DNA of 41,659 nt from Treponema sp. (lineage in GTDB: Bacteria; Spirochaetota; Spirochaetia; Treponematales; Treponemataceae): assembly GCA_024695475.1 (NCBI GenBank), contig JAILIC010000069.1:1-41659 (forward strand), in the 5' to 3' direction. The notes under the pieces were generated by a model. It searched no databases. It worked only from the letters and a program-made list of their open reading frames with translations, and was not told the DNA's origin. This document shows, piece by piece, positions 25,186 through 34,165 of the stretch. Numbering within the stretch: position 1 is the first letter of the stretch; each line of letters opens with the position of its first letter. The position numbers and the translations under genes are program-made.

Positions 25186-25719
25186 TTAGTATTTTGAATC
25201 AGCATAACCGACCCAGCCTTCATTTTCGACAAGCGCTTTTTCAAAACCGTCCAATTTGAACGGATAGCTCTTAGACAGACTGCCGGCAATCAGTTTTACC
25301 TTTGCTGTTCCATCGTCATTAATAACGATCTTGCATTCTGTATCTTTTGATGCAAAAGTACGGAACATGTCATCTACTGATTTTTTGTCCATATCTATTG
25401 CCAATAAACCGCAATTGTACATATTCTGACGGAATATGCGTGCAAAGTTTATTGCAACAACAGTATAGATTCCATTGACTTCAAGTGCCCAAGGTGCATG
25501 TTCACGTGAAGATCCACATCCGAAGTTTTCTCGGGTAATAATCACCTTTTTACCGGTGATATCTCTTTTTGGATCAAACCCATCTAGTTTTAGATCTTCA
25601 AGAAGATACGGCTGCAATGCTTGCTTTGTATTTTCTGTCAGATACTTAGCAGGAATTATCTCGTCTGTGTTGATGTCAGATCGATCCAAAAAAAGTACTT
25701 CACCGCCAAACTGTTTCAT
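25186..25719 (-). CDS. leuD: 3-isopropylmalate dehydratase family, small subunit
   Basis: 177 residues, the short archaeal/anaerobe-type LeuD. It is the swivelling domain that completes the active site of the aconitase-like dehydratase. The active-site loop FGCGSSREHAPWAL, and the opening DRSDINTDEIIPAKYLT, are diagnostic. It lies 12 bases behind leuC with AGGAG before the ATG. The same family also includes homoaconitase and 2,3-dimethylmalate dehydratase subunits, so leucine synthesis is the default call, not proven. No leuA or leuB is in the window. Confidence 0.88.
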   Translation of the reverse strand: MKQFGGEVLFLDRSDINTDEIIPAKYLTENTKQALQPYLLEDLKLDGFDPKRDITGKKVIITRENFGCGSSREHAPWALEVNGIYTVVAINFARIFRQNMYNCGLLAIDMDKKSVDDMFRTFASKDTECKIVINDDGTAKVKLIAGSLSKSYPFKLDGFEKALVENEGWVGYADSKY

Positions 25720-25731
25720 CTCAAAGTTCTC

Positions 25732-27018
25732 CTAATCTTTATACAGAGGTGAGTTAGTTATTGTTCCTGCAATTGCTGTAGCAGCTGCAGTAGCAGGGCT
25801 CATCAGATGAACCATTCCGCCTTTTCCCATTCTACCATTAAAGTTGCGGTTTGTGGTAGAGGCACAGACCTCGCCTTCGGCAAGAACACCATTACTCATA
25901 CCGAGACAGGCACCGCATGTTGGATTTGTAACGCAGAATCCTGCTTCAAGGAAGGTTGTGATAATACCTTCTTCCAACGCCTTTTTATAAATCAGTGGAG
26001 TAGCAGGGCTAACTATACCACGAACGCCATCCGCAATGTGATGACCTTTCAGTACTTGTGCGGCAATGCGCAGGTCTGACAGGCGTCCATTTGTACAGCT
26101 TCCGATATATACCTGATCTACTTTTGTACCTTTCATTTCTGATACTTTTTTTACCTGATCTGGTTTATACTCTACTGTTACTACCGGTTCAAGATTTGAA
26201 AGATCATATTCATATACGTGTTCATAGGTGGCATCTGGATCATCGCGCCACTTACTGTAATCTTTGATTGCTTCTTCTTTTGAACTGTAGTCATCTTTGA
26301 TAAATTCCCATAAGTAGTCGACGGTCTTTTCATCTGGAAAACAAATACCTGAAGTACCACCAGCTTCGACGGCCATGTTACATAGTGTCATACGAGACTC
26401 CATGTCAAACTTGTCGATGATTGGACCTGTAAACTCTACTACACAGTTTGTAGCACCATTAACACCAATTTGACTAATGAGGTAGAGAATAACGTCTTTT
26501 GCATAGACTCCTGGCTTTAATGTACCGTTGAGTACAAACTTGATTGATTTTGGTTCTTTGAAAGCACAAACACCTTTTAAGATGCCAACTTCAAGGTCTG
26601 TTGTTCCCACACCTGCAGCAAATGCACCAAAAGCACCATGAGTACATGTATGAGAGTCACCCATTATGACGGTAAAGCCAGGACGTACAAATCCTTTTTC
26701 AGGAAATATGGCATGACAGACTCCATTTTGTCCAATGTCAAAAAAGTCTTTTATATTATTACGCTTAACCCAGTCACGAAGGATTTTACCTTGAGTTGCT
26801 GTTTTGCTGTCTTTTGCAGGAGTTACGTGGTCAATAACTGCTTTTATTTTTGTTGCGTCAAATACACGATCCTTATTGCGGTTTACCAAATCATTAATAG
26901 CAATAGGTGTGGTGATTTCATGACAGAATACCCGGTCAAGCTTAAGAACATATGTGCCTTCAAATGGTTGGTCTACCAAATGTTGTTCAAAAATCTTTTG
27001 TGCTATCGTTTTACCCAT
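25732..27018 (-). CDS. leuC: 3-isopropylmalate dehydratase family, large subunit
   Basis: 428 residues from ATG 27018, chosen because AAGGAG lies seven bases upstream and MGKTIAQKIFEQHL is the usual start; an upstream ATG twelve codons earlier would sit on the ribosome binding site. The enzyme interconverts 2- and 3-isopropylmalate using a 4Fe-4S cluster. The three cluster cysteines are in YIGSCTNGRLSD and NPTCGACLG. MGDSHTCTHGAFGAFA and TTNRNFNGRMG are also present. The length and sequence fit the archaeal-type LeuC/HacA branch. It has its own strong promoter just beyond rlmN. Confidence 0.9.
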   Translation of the reverse strand: MGKTIAQKIFEQHLVDQPFEGTYVLKLDRVFCHEITTPIAINDLVNRNKDRVFDATKIKAVIDHVTPAKDSKTATQGKILRDWVKRNNIKDFFDIGQNGVCHAIFPEKGFVRPGFTVIMGDSHTCTHGAFGAFAAGVGTTDLEVGILKGVCAFKEPKSIKFVLNGTLKPGVYAKDVILYLISQIGVNGATNCVVEFTGPIIDKFDMESRMTLCNMAVEAGGTSGICFPDEKTVDYLWEFIKDDYSSKEEAIKDYSKWRDDPDATYEHVYEYDLSNLEPVVTVEYKPDQVKKVSEMKGTKVDQVYIGSCTNGRLSDLRIAAQVLKGHHIADGVRGIVSPATPLIYKKALEEGIITTFLEAGFCVTNPTCGACLGMSNGVLAEGEVCASTTNRNFNGRMGKGGMVHLMSPATAAATAIAGTITNSPLYKD

Positions 27019-27086
27019 ACTGCTTCTCCTTGTTCTTATGCGATTTAAAATCAACGCTTACTTAAGAATATTTACTTCTGCTTAAG

Positions 27087-27115
27087 ATATTAAAGAGACC
27101 TACAGTATTTGTCAA
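27087..27115 (-). promoter_or_regulatory. leuCD promoter
   Basis: On the minus strand TTGACA (27115-27110), a 17-base spacer and TAATAT (27092-27087). The leader is about 60 bases. It contains two CTTAAG hexamers (27061-27066 and 27081-27086), one near the start site, a possible but unproven operator pair. No leader peptide or T-box was recognised. Confidence 0.72.
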
Positions 27116-27141
27116 GTGACTTGAATTATAATGCATTTTAT

Positions 27142-28149
27142 CTATGTTGTTTTGCCGAGCTGTCCACAGGCTGCCCCTACGGAACGTCCTCTGTGGGTAC
27201 GCAAGGTGACATTGAGACCTGCTTTTTCAAGTATTTGTACAAAATGATGACATTCAGCATTTGTTGGTTGTGTAAAAGGAAGCTCTGCAACAGGATTCCA
27301 TGGTATTAGATTGATGTTGACATCGATGCCTTTTGCAAATTCGATCATGTGACGGGCACTTTCGTCGCTGGTATTAACCCCACCCATGAGTGCGGCTTCC
27401 AGTGTAACACGTTTACCTGTCTTTGTTGCGTAATAATCAATTGCCTTGCGGAGTTCTGGCAGTGGATTGCCTTGTGTTACTGGCATGAGTTGGGCTCGCA
27501 ATGGAGCATCTGCGGTTGTCAATGAAACGGCAAGTCTCATAAGTGGACCTTTATCAGCAAGCTCATAAATGCCTTTGATGACACCTGATGTGGATAAGGT
27601 AATGCGACGTCCTGATAGTGCTCTGCCGTCTTTATGGGTCAAGACGGTAACAGCTTTACGAATGGCGTCAAGGTTTTGCATTGGCTCTCCCATACCCATG
27701 AAAACGATGTTGTCCAAGGTACCAGCTTCTTTTTCTAAAAAGAGGAATTCTTCAACGATTTCATATGGATGTAGACTGCGTGCTAATCCTAGCTGTCCAG
27801 TTTGGCAGAATGCACAATGCATGGCACAGCCAGCCTGACAAGATACACAAGCGGTTTTACGTCCGTGTGCATCTGTTAAGAGAACTGTTTCGATGGCAAG
27901 ATTATCTGCCAAGGTGATTTGTAATTTTATAGTGCCGTCAGGATCTTTGAGGATTTTTGTTACTTTTGATGTTCGTAGTACGGCTGTTTGTTTTAATTGT
28001 TCCCTCAGCTGTGTGCTGAGGTTGGTCATTTGATCAAAAGACTCGACCCCACTACCTATCCATTTGAATACCTGCTTTCCTCTGAAAGCAGGTGTCAATG
28101 AAAGGGTAAAGGCAAGCTCCTCTGGAAGTAATGCTGCTATCGGTATCAT
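27142..28149 (-). CDS. rlmN: Dual-specificity 23S rRNA/tRNA adenine-C2 methyltransferase RlmN
   Basis: 335 residues. A radical-SAM enzyme that methylates C2 of A2503 in 23S rRNA and A37 of some tRNAs. The 4Fe-4S motif is CAMHCAFC (C-x3-C-x2-C), with FMGMGEPMQN and LSTSGV around the SAM site. The methyl-carrying cysteines are expected in TACVSCQAG and in the C-terminal VGAACGQLG, both present. RlmN is favoured over Cfr because the protein is chromosomal and in a housekeeping setting. Its ATG overlaps the stop of the TPR gene by four bases (ATGA). Confidence 0.95.
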   Translation of the reverse strand: MIPIAALLPEELAFTLSLTPAFRGKQVFKWIGSGVESFDQMTNLSTQLREQLKQTAVLRTSKVTKILKDPDGTIKLQITLADNLAIETVLLTDAHGRKTACVSCQAGCAMHCAFCQTGQLGLARSLHPYEIVEEFLFLEKEAGTLDNIVFMGMGEPMQNLDAIRKAVTVLTHKDGRALSGRRITLSTSGVIKGIYELADKGPLMRLAVSLTTADAPLRAQLMPVTQGNPLPELRKAIDYYATKTGKRVTLEAALMGGVNTSDESARHMIEFAKGIDVNINLIPWNPVAELPFTQPTNAECHHFVQILEKAGLNVTLRTHRGRSVGAACGQLGKTT

Positions 28150-29318
28150 TTAGTATTTTGTAATTTAGCAATTGTTTCGTTTATTGCATTATTAAAGAAG
28201 CCTTGTTTTTGGTAATCCTGCAAAACTTGAATTGCTTTATCCTTTTTGCCCATTTTAACGTAACAATCTGCTACATCGATGTATGGACGGAAATTTTTGG
28301 GATCATTACGTATGAGACTCATGAGTCGTGTAATTGCATCCTCGTACTGACCTTTACCTTTACAGATAAGTGCCAGTCCTAGTGCTGCATAGATATCAAA
28401 ATCAATATCCATAGCTTTGTTATAATAGGTTTCTGCGGTATCATAATCTCCAGTATTGCGATATGCATCACCGGCACGTGTAAGTATAACTTTGTTTTGA
28501 GGATCCATTTCTAGAATCTTATTCCAGTATTCGATAGATCTAAACTGTTGGTTCATGCCACGGAAACAGTCTGCAAGACCAAAGAGCGCATAGAAATTAT
28601 TTGGATCCATTTTTAAGGCCCTCTCAAAGTAATAGACACCTTTATCAAAGGTCTTTAATTTGCGATGGCAGTTCCCGATTGAAGTGAGTACACGAATATC
28701 GACAGCTGCTTCATTAATCTCGAGCATTTTTGACCAGTAGAACAATGCATCTCGATATTCTTGAAAATCGTAGTGCAGGTGACCTAAACCGATAAGGGCA
28801 TAGGCATTGTTTTGTTCCATGTCGAGTACTTTTAGGTACAAGTCCTTTGAACGCTTAAAATCACGTATTTTACGATATGCATCTGCAACACGTGTTAATA
28901 CGGTAATGTTGCGGTCATCATGGATGAGATATTGTTCCCAGATCTCGATAGCCTTATGGTACTGATTGAGAGCTTTATAACAATCAGCCAGCCCAAACAA
29001 AGCGTAGTTGTTACCAGGATGGCAAGCGAGACAACGTGCATAATAACCTACTGCATCTTTGAAAAGATTTTGCTTGCGTCGGGAATCTCCTAAACCTACA
29101 AGTGCATAGTTATTATTTTCTTCGATACCCAGTATTTGATTGAATAGTTTTTCAGCTTCTGATAGCTTATTGTCCTTTAATGCCTGATATCCCTGTTTAG
29201 ACAGCTCTGAAATCTGTTTAGCAACAGGATCTTTTTCATCTTCAGAAAGGCCGTCTTGAAGGGGTGTTGGCATTATAGTATTAGTATTTTGTTCAAACTG
29301 CATTCCAGACTCATTCAT
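28146..29318 (-). CDS. TPR-repeat protein
   Basis: 390 residues made mostly of about nine tetratricopeptide repeats between residues 35 and 370. Repeats are unusually alike, with recurrent NNYALVGLGDSRRK, NNYALFGLADCYKA, NAYALIGLGHLHYD and NNFYALFGLADCFRG, and a repeat of 34-37 residues, suggesting growth by duplication. No signal peptide or membrane segment, so it is a cytoplasmic scaffold. AAGGAG lies seven bases before the ATG. It follows a small conserved gene and overlaps rlmN, an arrangement that fits a single three-gene transcript. The partner proteins are unknown; similar proteins occur in other treponemes. Confidence 0.85.
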   Translation of the reverse strand: MNESGMQFEQNTNTIMPTPLQDGLSEDEKDPVAKQISELSKQGYQALKDNKLSEAEKLFNQILGIEENNNYALVGLGDSRRKQNLFKDAVGYYARCLACHPGNNYALFGLADCYKALNQYHKAIEIWEQYLIHDDRNITVLTRVADAYRKIRDFKRSKDLYLKVLDMEQNNAYALIGLGHLHYDFQEYRDALFYWSKMLEINEAAVDIRVLTSIGNCHRKLKTFDKGVYYFERALKMDPNNFYALFGLADCFRGMNQQFRSIEYWNKILEMDPQNKVILTRAGDAYRNTGDYDTAETYYNKAMDIDFDIYAALGLALICKGKGQYEDAITRLMSLIRNDPKNFRPYIDVADCYVKMGKKDKAIQVLQDYQKQGFFNNAINETIAKLQNTK

Positions 29319-29364
29319 GCTCAGCTCCTTATTACTTTTTTAATACAATAAACATTTTAAATGG

Positions 29365-29703
29365 TTATCCCTTTAACATTGCAGAAATAACTCCTGCGGC
29401 TTGTTCGTACAAAGGCGTTGCTTTTTTGGTATTGTGTGCTAACACAAACATCTTTAAAGCATCAAGCGTACGTTTATTCTCAAGATATACATTACCAATA
29501 CGGGTTAATCCATCAGAATATCCCGTAGTTATGAATATCCTTTTTGCTGTTTCAATTTGGCCTTCGTTAAAAAGCACATTTCCTTTTCGATTTAATAAAA
29601 CCTTTTGTGAGTCTGATAGACCAGTTAGAGGTGCATCCGAGACTTTTATAAAGCCACCGACATCTTTTTTTTCGGAAATAGCATGTATTAAATCTTTTTT
29701 CAT
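29365..29703 (-). CDS. Small helical protein, upstream partner of the TPR protein
   Basis: 112 residues, no signal or membrane segment. After a charged start (MKKDLIHAISEKKDVGGFIK) it is helical, with a TPR-like unit (NRKGNVLFNEGQIETAKRIF followed by GLTRIGNVYLENKRTLDALKMFVLA), so it may be a degenerate TPR-fold protein. I do not recognise a family name. It has its own promoter, is followed after 46 bases by the TPR gene, and probably forms part of the same complex or process. The start is immediately preceded by AT-rich sequence without a ribosome binding site. Confidence 0.7.
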   Translation of the reverse strand: MKKDLIHAISEKKDVGGFIKVSDAPLTGLSDSQKVLLNRKGNVLFNEGQIETAKRIFITTGYSDGLTRIGNVYLENKRTLDALKMFVLAHNTKKATPLYEQAAGVISAMLKG

Positions 29704-29715
29704 TTAGTTAATTTT

Positions 29716-29743
29716 ATACTACCACATTTGAATGAAAAGTCAA
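29716..29743 (-). promoter_or_regulatory. Promoter of the small protein-TPR-rlmN operon
   Basis: On the minus strand TTGACT (29743-29738), 16 bases, TAGTAT (29721-29716); TATAAA at 29718-29713 is an alternative -10 with a 19-base spacer. The ATG is at 29703, so the leader is very short. A weak AAAACA/TGTTTT hairpin (29753-29772) upstream may end rsmD transcription. Confidence 0.5.
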
Positions 29744-29781
29744 GCAAAAGATAAAACATTTTTAAGTGTTTTTTAAGCAGA

Positions 29782-30327
29782 CTATTCTTTAGCAGTGTAA
29801 AAGTCTACAATAGACCTGCCATATTCTCTTTGATCACAACGATATAGGTTTTGTATTTGATCTGGCATAAAATGTTCTTCTGGTCTATGAACGATTATCT
29901 TACCACCTGGCAACAATAAATTCTTTTTTGCTGCTTTTGCAACCAAATCTTCATGAAACTTGTACGGGAATGGAGGATCAAAGAAAATAAAATCAAATTG
30001 ATCTTTACATCGCTGTATAAAATATTCAACTGGCATAAAATGACAGTGAATCTTGATACCCATTTCTTTTTCGGTCATAGAGACGTTTTCGAGGACTGTA
30101 TTGACTTTTATCTTGTCTTTTTCGCACAAGTCAACCCGAGTAGCTCCTCGTGATACGGCTTCGATAGCAATGGTGCCTGAACCAGAGAATAAATCTAAAA
30201 AGGATTTGCCAGTAATATCACCAAGTATGGCAAAAACAGACTCCCTCATTCTATCCATTGCTGGACGAATAACGCCGTCAGGACATTTTGTACTGCGACC
30301 GCATAATTGACCACCTGTAATACGCAT
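29782..30327 (-). CDS. rsmD: 16S rRNA (guanine966-N2)-methyltransferase RsmD
   Basis: 181 residues, standard size. It methylates G966 of 16S rRNA with SAM. The opening MRITGGQLCGR, RPAMDRMRESVFAIL, the SAM motif FLDLFSGSGTIAIEAVSRGA and the catalytic DPPF (FDFIFFDPPFPYKF) are consensus. It begins 23 bases after the ankyrin gene on the same strand, so it may be co-transcribed with it; no independent promoter was clear. Confidence 0.94.
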   Translation of the reverse strand: MRITGGQLCGRSTKCPDGVIRPAMDRMRESVFAILGDITGKSFLDLFSGSGTIAIEAVSRGATRVDLCEKDKIKVNTVLENVSMTEKEMGIKIHCHFMPVEYFIQRCKDQFDFIFFDPPFPYKFHEDLVAKAAKKNLLLPGGKIIVHRPEEHFMPDQIQNLYRCDQREYGRSIVDFYTAKE

Positions 30328-30350
30328 GCTTAAGACTAGTCTATTTTTAC

Positions 30351-31733
30351 TTATTTAGCAAGCATAAAATAAATATCATCGTGTACAAGGTTTTTATTTG
30401 CCTGTGCATAGTCATGAGCAGTAAATCCTTCAGGTGATTTTATTGCTGCATCTGCTCCGTTTTGCAGTAGGGTGCGTATGATATTAGTATTTGTATTGCT
30501 TGCGGCGGCTAGCATCAACGGGGTTTTTCCATTGTAAAAGCTGTTTACTGGTATATCACTGTCCAAGAAAGCTTGAATAATTTCACTTGGGCGCTCTGCT
30601 GTTATTGCATATATAAACGCTTCTTTATTTTCTTCAGAATTGCGGTGATTTACTAATTCAAAGATGATGTTTGGATTTGTGGTTACCATTGCTGCATATT
30701 TGATGGCGGTAGCTCCAACTTTGTTTTTTGTATCACGATTTGCACCGTAAGCAAGAAGTAATTTGGTCATTTGCAAATCATTATTGAAACGCACTGCATA
30801 CATGAGAGCGGTCCATCCATCTTTGTCCTGTGCTTCAATTTCTGCTCCAGCAGCAATAAGTTTACGTGCTGTTTCAAGATCACCTTTTTTGACGGCTTTC
30901 ATGAGCATGGTGACATTATTTTTGTCGGCACTATTTGCCTCGTCATAAGTCATCATTGGTGTTGAAGAAAGAAGCATTACGGAATTATCTTCATATTCTG
31001 GTACATCAAATAGATAGACTGGAATAACTGTTCCGGTAATGTCTACAGTTGGCTTTGCAACAGTACTTGCTGTATCAGTTGTGAGCGATAATACCTTTTC
31101 TGGTTGCTCTGGTTCTGCTTCAACAATAGGATCTGGCTCTTTTACAGGAGCTGGTTCGTCTACTATAACGGTGGAGGCTTCAGCTTTAGCCTGTTCTTCA
31201 GCAGCAATCTGACGTTTTATTTGTTCGTATGCATCTACCGCAGCTTGTACTTCTTTAGGTGCGTATTTTTGTAAGACGGTGATCATTTCCGTTTTACCCA
31301 GAGCATAATCAATTGCAGTCTTACCGGCTTTATCTTTTAAGAGTATGCGTTTTTTTGTACCTAAATTGAACACTGTACCTGAAGTGATGAGCAAGTCAAG
31401 TACCTGTGCATTATTGGAATTTTGGCAAAGTTGCATGATAGGAGTTTGTTTTTCATGGTTCTTTTCGGTAGGACTGATACCTGCATTGAGCAACAATTTG
31501 ATAATATCAATTGGACGATCATTTTGTACGGCAATATGTAACCACGTATCTCTTGATGATGGTTGTATATAATCAACGAGATTTTTATTTTTTTTAAGTG
31601 TCTGTACTAATTCCTCTTTAGTTCCTGATGTGACTGCACGTTCGAAGATCTCTGTTTTTGTTTGTGCAAAAAGCGTAGCTACAGCGAGAATTGTTACAGT
31701 AATACTGATAGCATATTTTTTAAAATAAAACAT
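30351..31733 (-). CDS. Secreted ankyrin-repeat protein
   Basis: 460 residues with a Sec signal (MFYFKKYAISITVTILAVATLFAQ), so it acts in the periplasm or beyond. Ankyrin repeats occupy residues 30-160 (DTWLHIAVQNDRPIDIIKLL, LLNAGISPTEKNHEKQTPIM) and about 270-460 (TMLMKAVKKGDLETARKLIA, DKDGWTALMYAVRFN, KTPLMLAAASNTNTNIIRTL). They are separated by a linker of about 70 residues rich in Pro, Glu and Val (EEPAPVKEPDPIVEAEPEQPE-like), probably disordered. The ATG follows a TATAAT box by five bases, so the mRNA is predicted leaderless. The ligand is unknown. Confidence 0.85.
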   Translation of the reverse strand: MFYFKKYAISITVTILAVATLFAQTKTEIFERAVTSGTKEELVQTLKKNKNLVDYIQPSSRDTWLHIAVQNDRPIDIIKLLLNAGISPTEKNHEKQTPIMQLCQNSNNAQVLDLLITSGTVFNLGTKKRILLKDKAGKTAIDYALGKTEMITVLQKYAPKEVQAAVDAYEQIKRQIAAEEQAKAEASTVIVDEPAPVKEPDPIVEAEPEQPEKVLSLTTDTASTVAKPTVDITGTVIPVYLFDVPEYEDNSVMLLSSTPMMTYDEANSADKNNVTMLMKAVKKGDLETARKLIAAGAEIEAQDKDGWTALMYAVRFNNDLQMTKLLLAYGANRDTKNKVGATAIKYAAMVTTNPNIIFELVNHRNSEENKEAFIYAITAERPSEIIQAFLDSDIPVNSFYNGKTPLMLAAASNTNTNIIRTLLQNGADAAIKSPEGFTAHDYAQANKNLVHDDIYFMLAK

Positions 31734-31738
31734 ACTTT

Positions 31739-31770
31739 ATTATATATCGTGATAGTCGTTGCGTCTATCA
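31739..31770 (-). promoter_or_regulatory. Promoter and inverted repeat for the secreted ankyrin gene
   Basis: On the minus strand TAGACG (31767-31762), 17 bases, TATAAT (31744-31739), ending five bases before the ATG at 31733. An inverted repeat TGATAG (31750-31755) and CTATCA (31765-31770) with nine bases between overlaps the -35 box and spacer, a possible operator or part of a weak hairpin after the upstream amidohydrolase gene. Confidence 0.55.
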
Positions 31771-31779
31771 GTACATTTT

Positions 31780-33084
31780 TTACGAAGCTATGTTACTGTT
31801 AAATAATTCGGTTGCCTGTTCGTAGTTTTTTACAAGAGATGAATAATCTGTCATAGTGAGTTGCCGGTTTTGTACTACCTGAGTTCCATTTATCCAGAGA
31901 TGCTTCACGTTTTGAGCTTGTGCACTGTAAACGATGACTGCATAAATGTCATGAATAGGAATCATGTTTGGCATTCTGGTCTCGAGTACCAGTATGTCTG
32001 CCTTGTAGCCCGCTTTAAGCTGTCCTATCGGTGCTTTTAGTACTTTGCCGCCATTGGAGGTGGCAAGTTTTACAATTTCTTTTGCACTCATGGCAGATCG
32101 ATCCTGCAATAAATTTTTTTGTAAGATAACGGCACTTTTCATTTGAGTAAACATATCAAGTGTATTACCACTTGACGGTCCGTCGGTTCCTAAAGTGACT
32201 GGTATGCCGTGTTTAATCATGGCATCGATGGGTGCTACACCTTTTGCCGCCTTTGCATTCGAAACGGCACAATGAGAGACGCTGCAACCACTGGTATGTA
32301 TTGGATCCATGTCTGCATCATCAGTAAAGATGCAATGTGCAGCGATGAGGTTGTCGTCAAGAATGCCACAGTTGGCAAGGTGGCGGATAGGAGATACTCC
32401 ATATCTTTCTCTGCTTTTTGTATTTTCAGAGGGCATCTCTGAAACATGCATGCTCCAGAGTAGGTTATTGGCTTTGCAGAATGCTTGTACTTTTTTGAGA
32501 TTATCCTCACAAACGCTGTAAGGGGCATGCGGTGCTGCAACGACATGTATCATGTCTGACTGTAACGGAAGCATTTCGTTTATATATGCCATTCCTGCTT
32601 CAAAGCCATCACCATCACAATGGGGGGCATCGAGCAGCGTTTCGCCAGCCCAGAGCCTAAAATGCATGTCTGACGCGCTTTTTATTGCCTCTTTTTCAAA
32701 ATAATACATATCCAGCGCTGTTGATGTACCTGAAAGCAGCATTTCTGCAATACTAATACAAGAAGAAGCGTACACCAGATCTTTTGTCATGCATTTGTTT
32801 TCTAAAGGAAATAAAAACCGCGTCAGGCGGTCTTTCATGTCATCACCAAGGGAACGAAAGGAAGTCATTCCCAAGTGAGTATGTGTATTGATAAAAGACG
32901 GCATTACAATGTCACCGTGCATATCATATTCGTATGTCGCACCTTGAGAGATTGTTACATTGTATGATGATTCTTCTCCTACTGTACGTATGGTATCATC
33001 TTCGAATACCAGATAACCGTCGGGATAGTAATCCAGACTGTCATTCATACATAATACACGTGCGTGTCGTAATACCGTTTTCAT
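31780..33084 (-). CDS. Amidohydrolase of the 5'-methylthioadenosine/S-adenosylhomocysteine deaminase type
   Basis: 434 residues, a metal-dependent TIM-barrel hydrolase. Metal ligands: NTHTHLG (HxH, near residue 65), the H in WSMHVSEMP, the H in AAHCIF and the D in LGTDGPSSGN. The combination HVSEMPSE and GVSPIRHL fits the MtaD/SsnA branch, which deaminates MTA, SAH or adenosine to inosyl products; guanine or other aminopurine deaminases are close alternatives. It starts ten bases after the binding-protein gene, so it is the last gene of the transporter operon. That suggests the imported compound, or a polyamine by-product such as MTA, is its substrate, but this is inference. Confidence 0.8.
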   Translation of the reverse strand: MKTVLRHARVLCMNDSLDYYPDGYLVFEDDTIRTVGEESSYNVTISQGATYEYDMHGDIVMPSFINTHTHLGMTSFRSLGDDMKDRLTRFLFPLENKCMTKDLVYASSCISIAEMLLSGTSTALDMYYFEKEAIKSASDMHFRLWAGETLLDAPHCDGDGFEAGMAYINEMLPLQSDMIHVVAAPHAPYSVCEDNLKKVQAFCKANNLLWSMHVSEMPSENTKSRERYGVSPIRHLANCGILDDNLIAAHCIFTDDADMDPIHTSGCSVSHCAVSNAKAAKGVAPIDAMIKHGIPVTLGTDGPSSGNTLDMFTQMKSAVILQKNLLQDRSAMSAKEIVKLATSNGGKVLKAPIGQLKAGYKADILVLETRMPNMIPIHDIYAVIVYSAQAQNVKHLWINGTQVVQNRQLTMTDYSSLVKNYEQATELFNSNIAS

Positions 33085-33094
33085 AGTTATATGA

Positions 33095-34135
33095 TTATTG
33101 ATTCATCAATTTGTTAAAACGTTCAACCCAACCAGAGAGTAATGGTCGGATATAGTTGAAGTCAACCATTTTTGCACGTTTTGCAATATCACCAACAGTC
33201 ATATTTGCTGCAAGTGCAGGATCAATTTTAGCCTTTGTGTTAACAGGAGTATCGTTTACAGCTACGGCTGTTCTTTCTTCTGTTTCTGCCATCATACGAT
33301 AGTTGATGTATGCAATAGCAGCATCGCGATTTTTTGTATTTTTGTTGATGTTGATTACATTGAAGTTAGCATAAGTGCAGCTTGCTGGTACAACATACTG
33401 TGCATCTGGATCTGCTTTTTTCATTACAGGAATACCAAAGTCACCGACGATTGCAACTGCAACTTCGCCTGTTTTGAGGAGGTTTGCAGCATCACTTGCT
33501 TTTGCATAGGTGAGCATGACATTTGGCTTAAGGTCAGCAAGTGCTTTGAAAGCTGTTTCACCCTTATCGGTTGTGATGTCTACGCCGTATACATCACTTG
33601 CCATGCACATAACTGCTGGACCAAAAGTAGTTGTGATTGCAGGAATGGCAATTTTGCCTTTCAGGGCTGGATTCCAAAGGTCTTTCCACTCGGTAATTTT
33701 CATACCGGCTGCTTTTTCATCATAGATGATACCGATGCTGTTGATTGTGTAAGGTACACCAGCGCCACTTTTTATCAAGTTCTGTGCTGCAGGAATAAGA
33801 TTGTTGAATTCCTTGATTTCTTCTGGCTTAATTACAGAAAAAGCACCTTCTGCAACTCCGTCTGCAACGTTTTTCTGAGCAAGTTCGATAACATCAATTG
33901 TGGAATTTGGATCAGAAACCATCTTTGTATAACGTTCTTGAGCATTACCTGTATCGAGTACAACAGTGATGTTGCTCTGTTTTTGCAAAGGTTCATATAC
34001 TTCTGACCACAGTGAGTCTTCGGATAAACCCCATGTTGAAACTACGAGATCTGTTGCCTCTTTTTTTCCACTGGCACAAACAAAACTGATTGCTGCAAGT
34101 GCCAAAACCATAGCGCATACTGTGCTTTTTTTCAT
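33095..34135 (-). CDS. potD: ABC transporter substrate-binding lipoprotein, PotD-like
   Basis: 346 residues. Signal peptide MKKSTVCAMVLALAAISFVCA with a probable lipobox SFVC, non-ideal by enterobacterial rules but acceptable among the looser spirochaetal lipoboxes. The mature protein resembles family 1/6 solute-binding proteins of polyamine-type importers (VVSTWGLSEDSLWSEVYEPL, IPAITTTFGPAVMCMASD, VNDTPVNTKAKIDP). It would deliver its ligand to PotB/PotC in the periplasm. AGGAG precedes the start; it lies 30 bases behind potA. Specificity for putrescine or spermidine is not shown: I could not align the polyamine-contact acids with confidence. Confidence 0.8.
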   Translation of the reverse strand: MKKSTVCAMVLALAAISFVCASGKKEATDLVVSTWGLSEDSLWSEVYEPLQKQSNITVVLDTGNAQERYTKMVSDPNSTIDVIELAQKNVADGVAEGAFSVIKPEEIKEFNNLIPAAQNLIKSGAGVPYTINSIGIIYDEKAAGMKITEWKDLWNPALKGKIAIPAITTTFGPAVMCMASDVYGVDITTDKGETAFKALADLKPNVMLTYAKASDAANLLKTGEVAVAIVGDFGIPVMKKADPDAQYVVPASCTYANFNVININKNTKNRDAAIAYINYRMMAETEERTAVAVNDTPVNTKAKIDPALAANMTVGDIAKRAKMVDFNYIRPLLSGWVERFNKLMNQ

Positions 34136-34165
34136 TGGAAACTTCTCCTCTATTTATATAAAACC

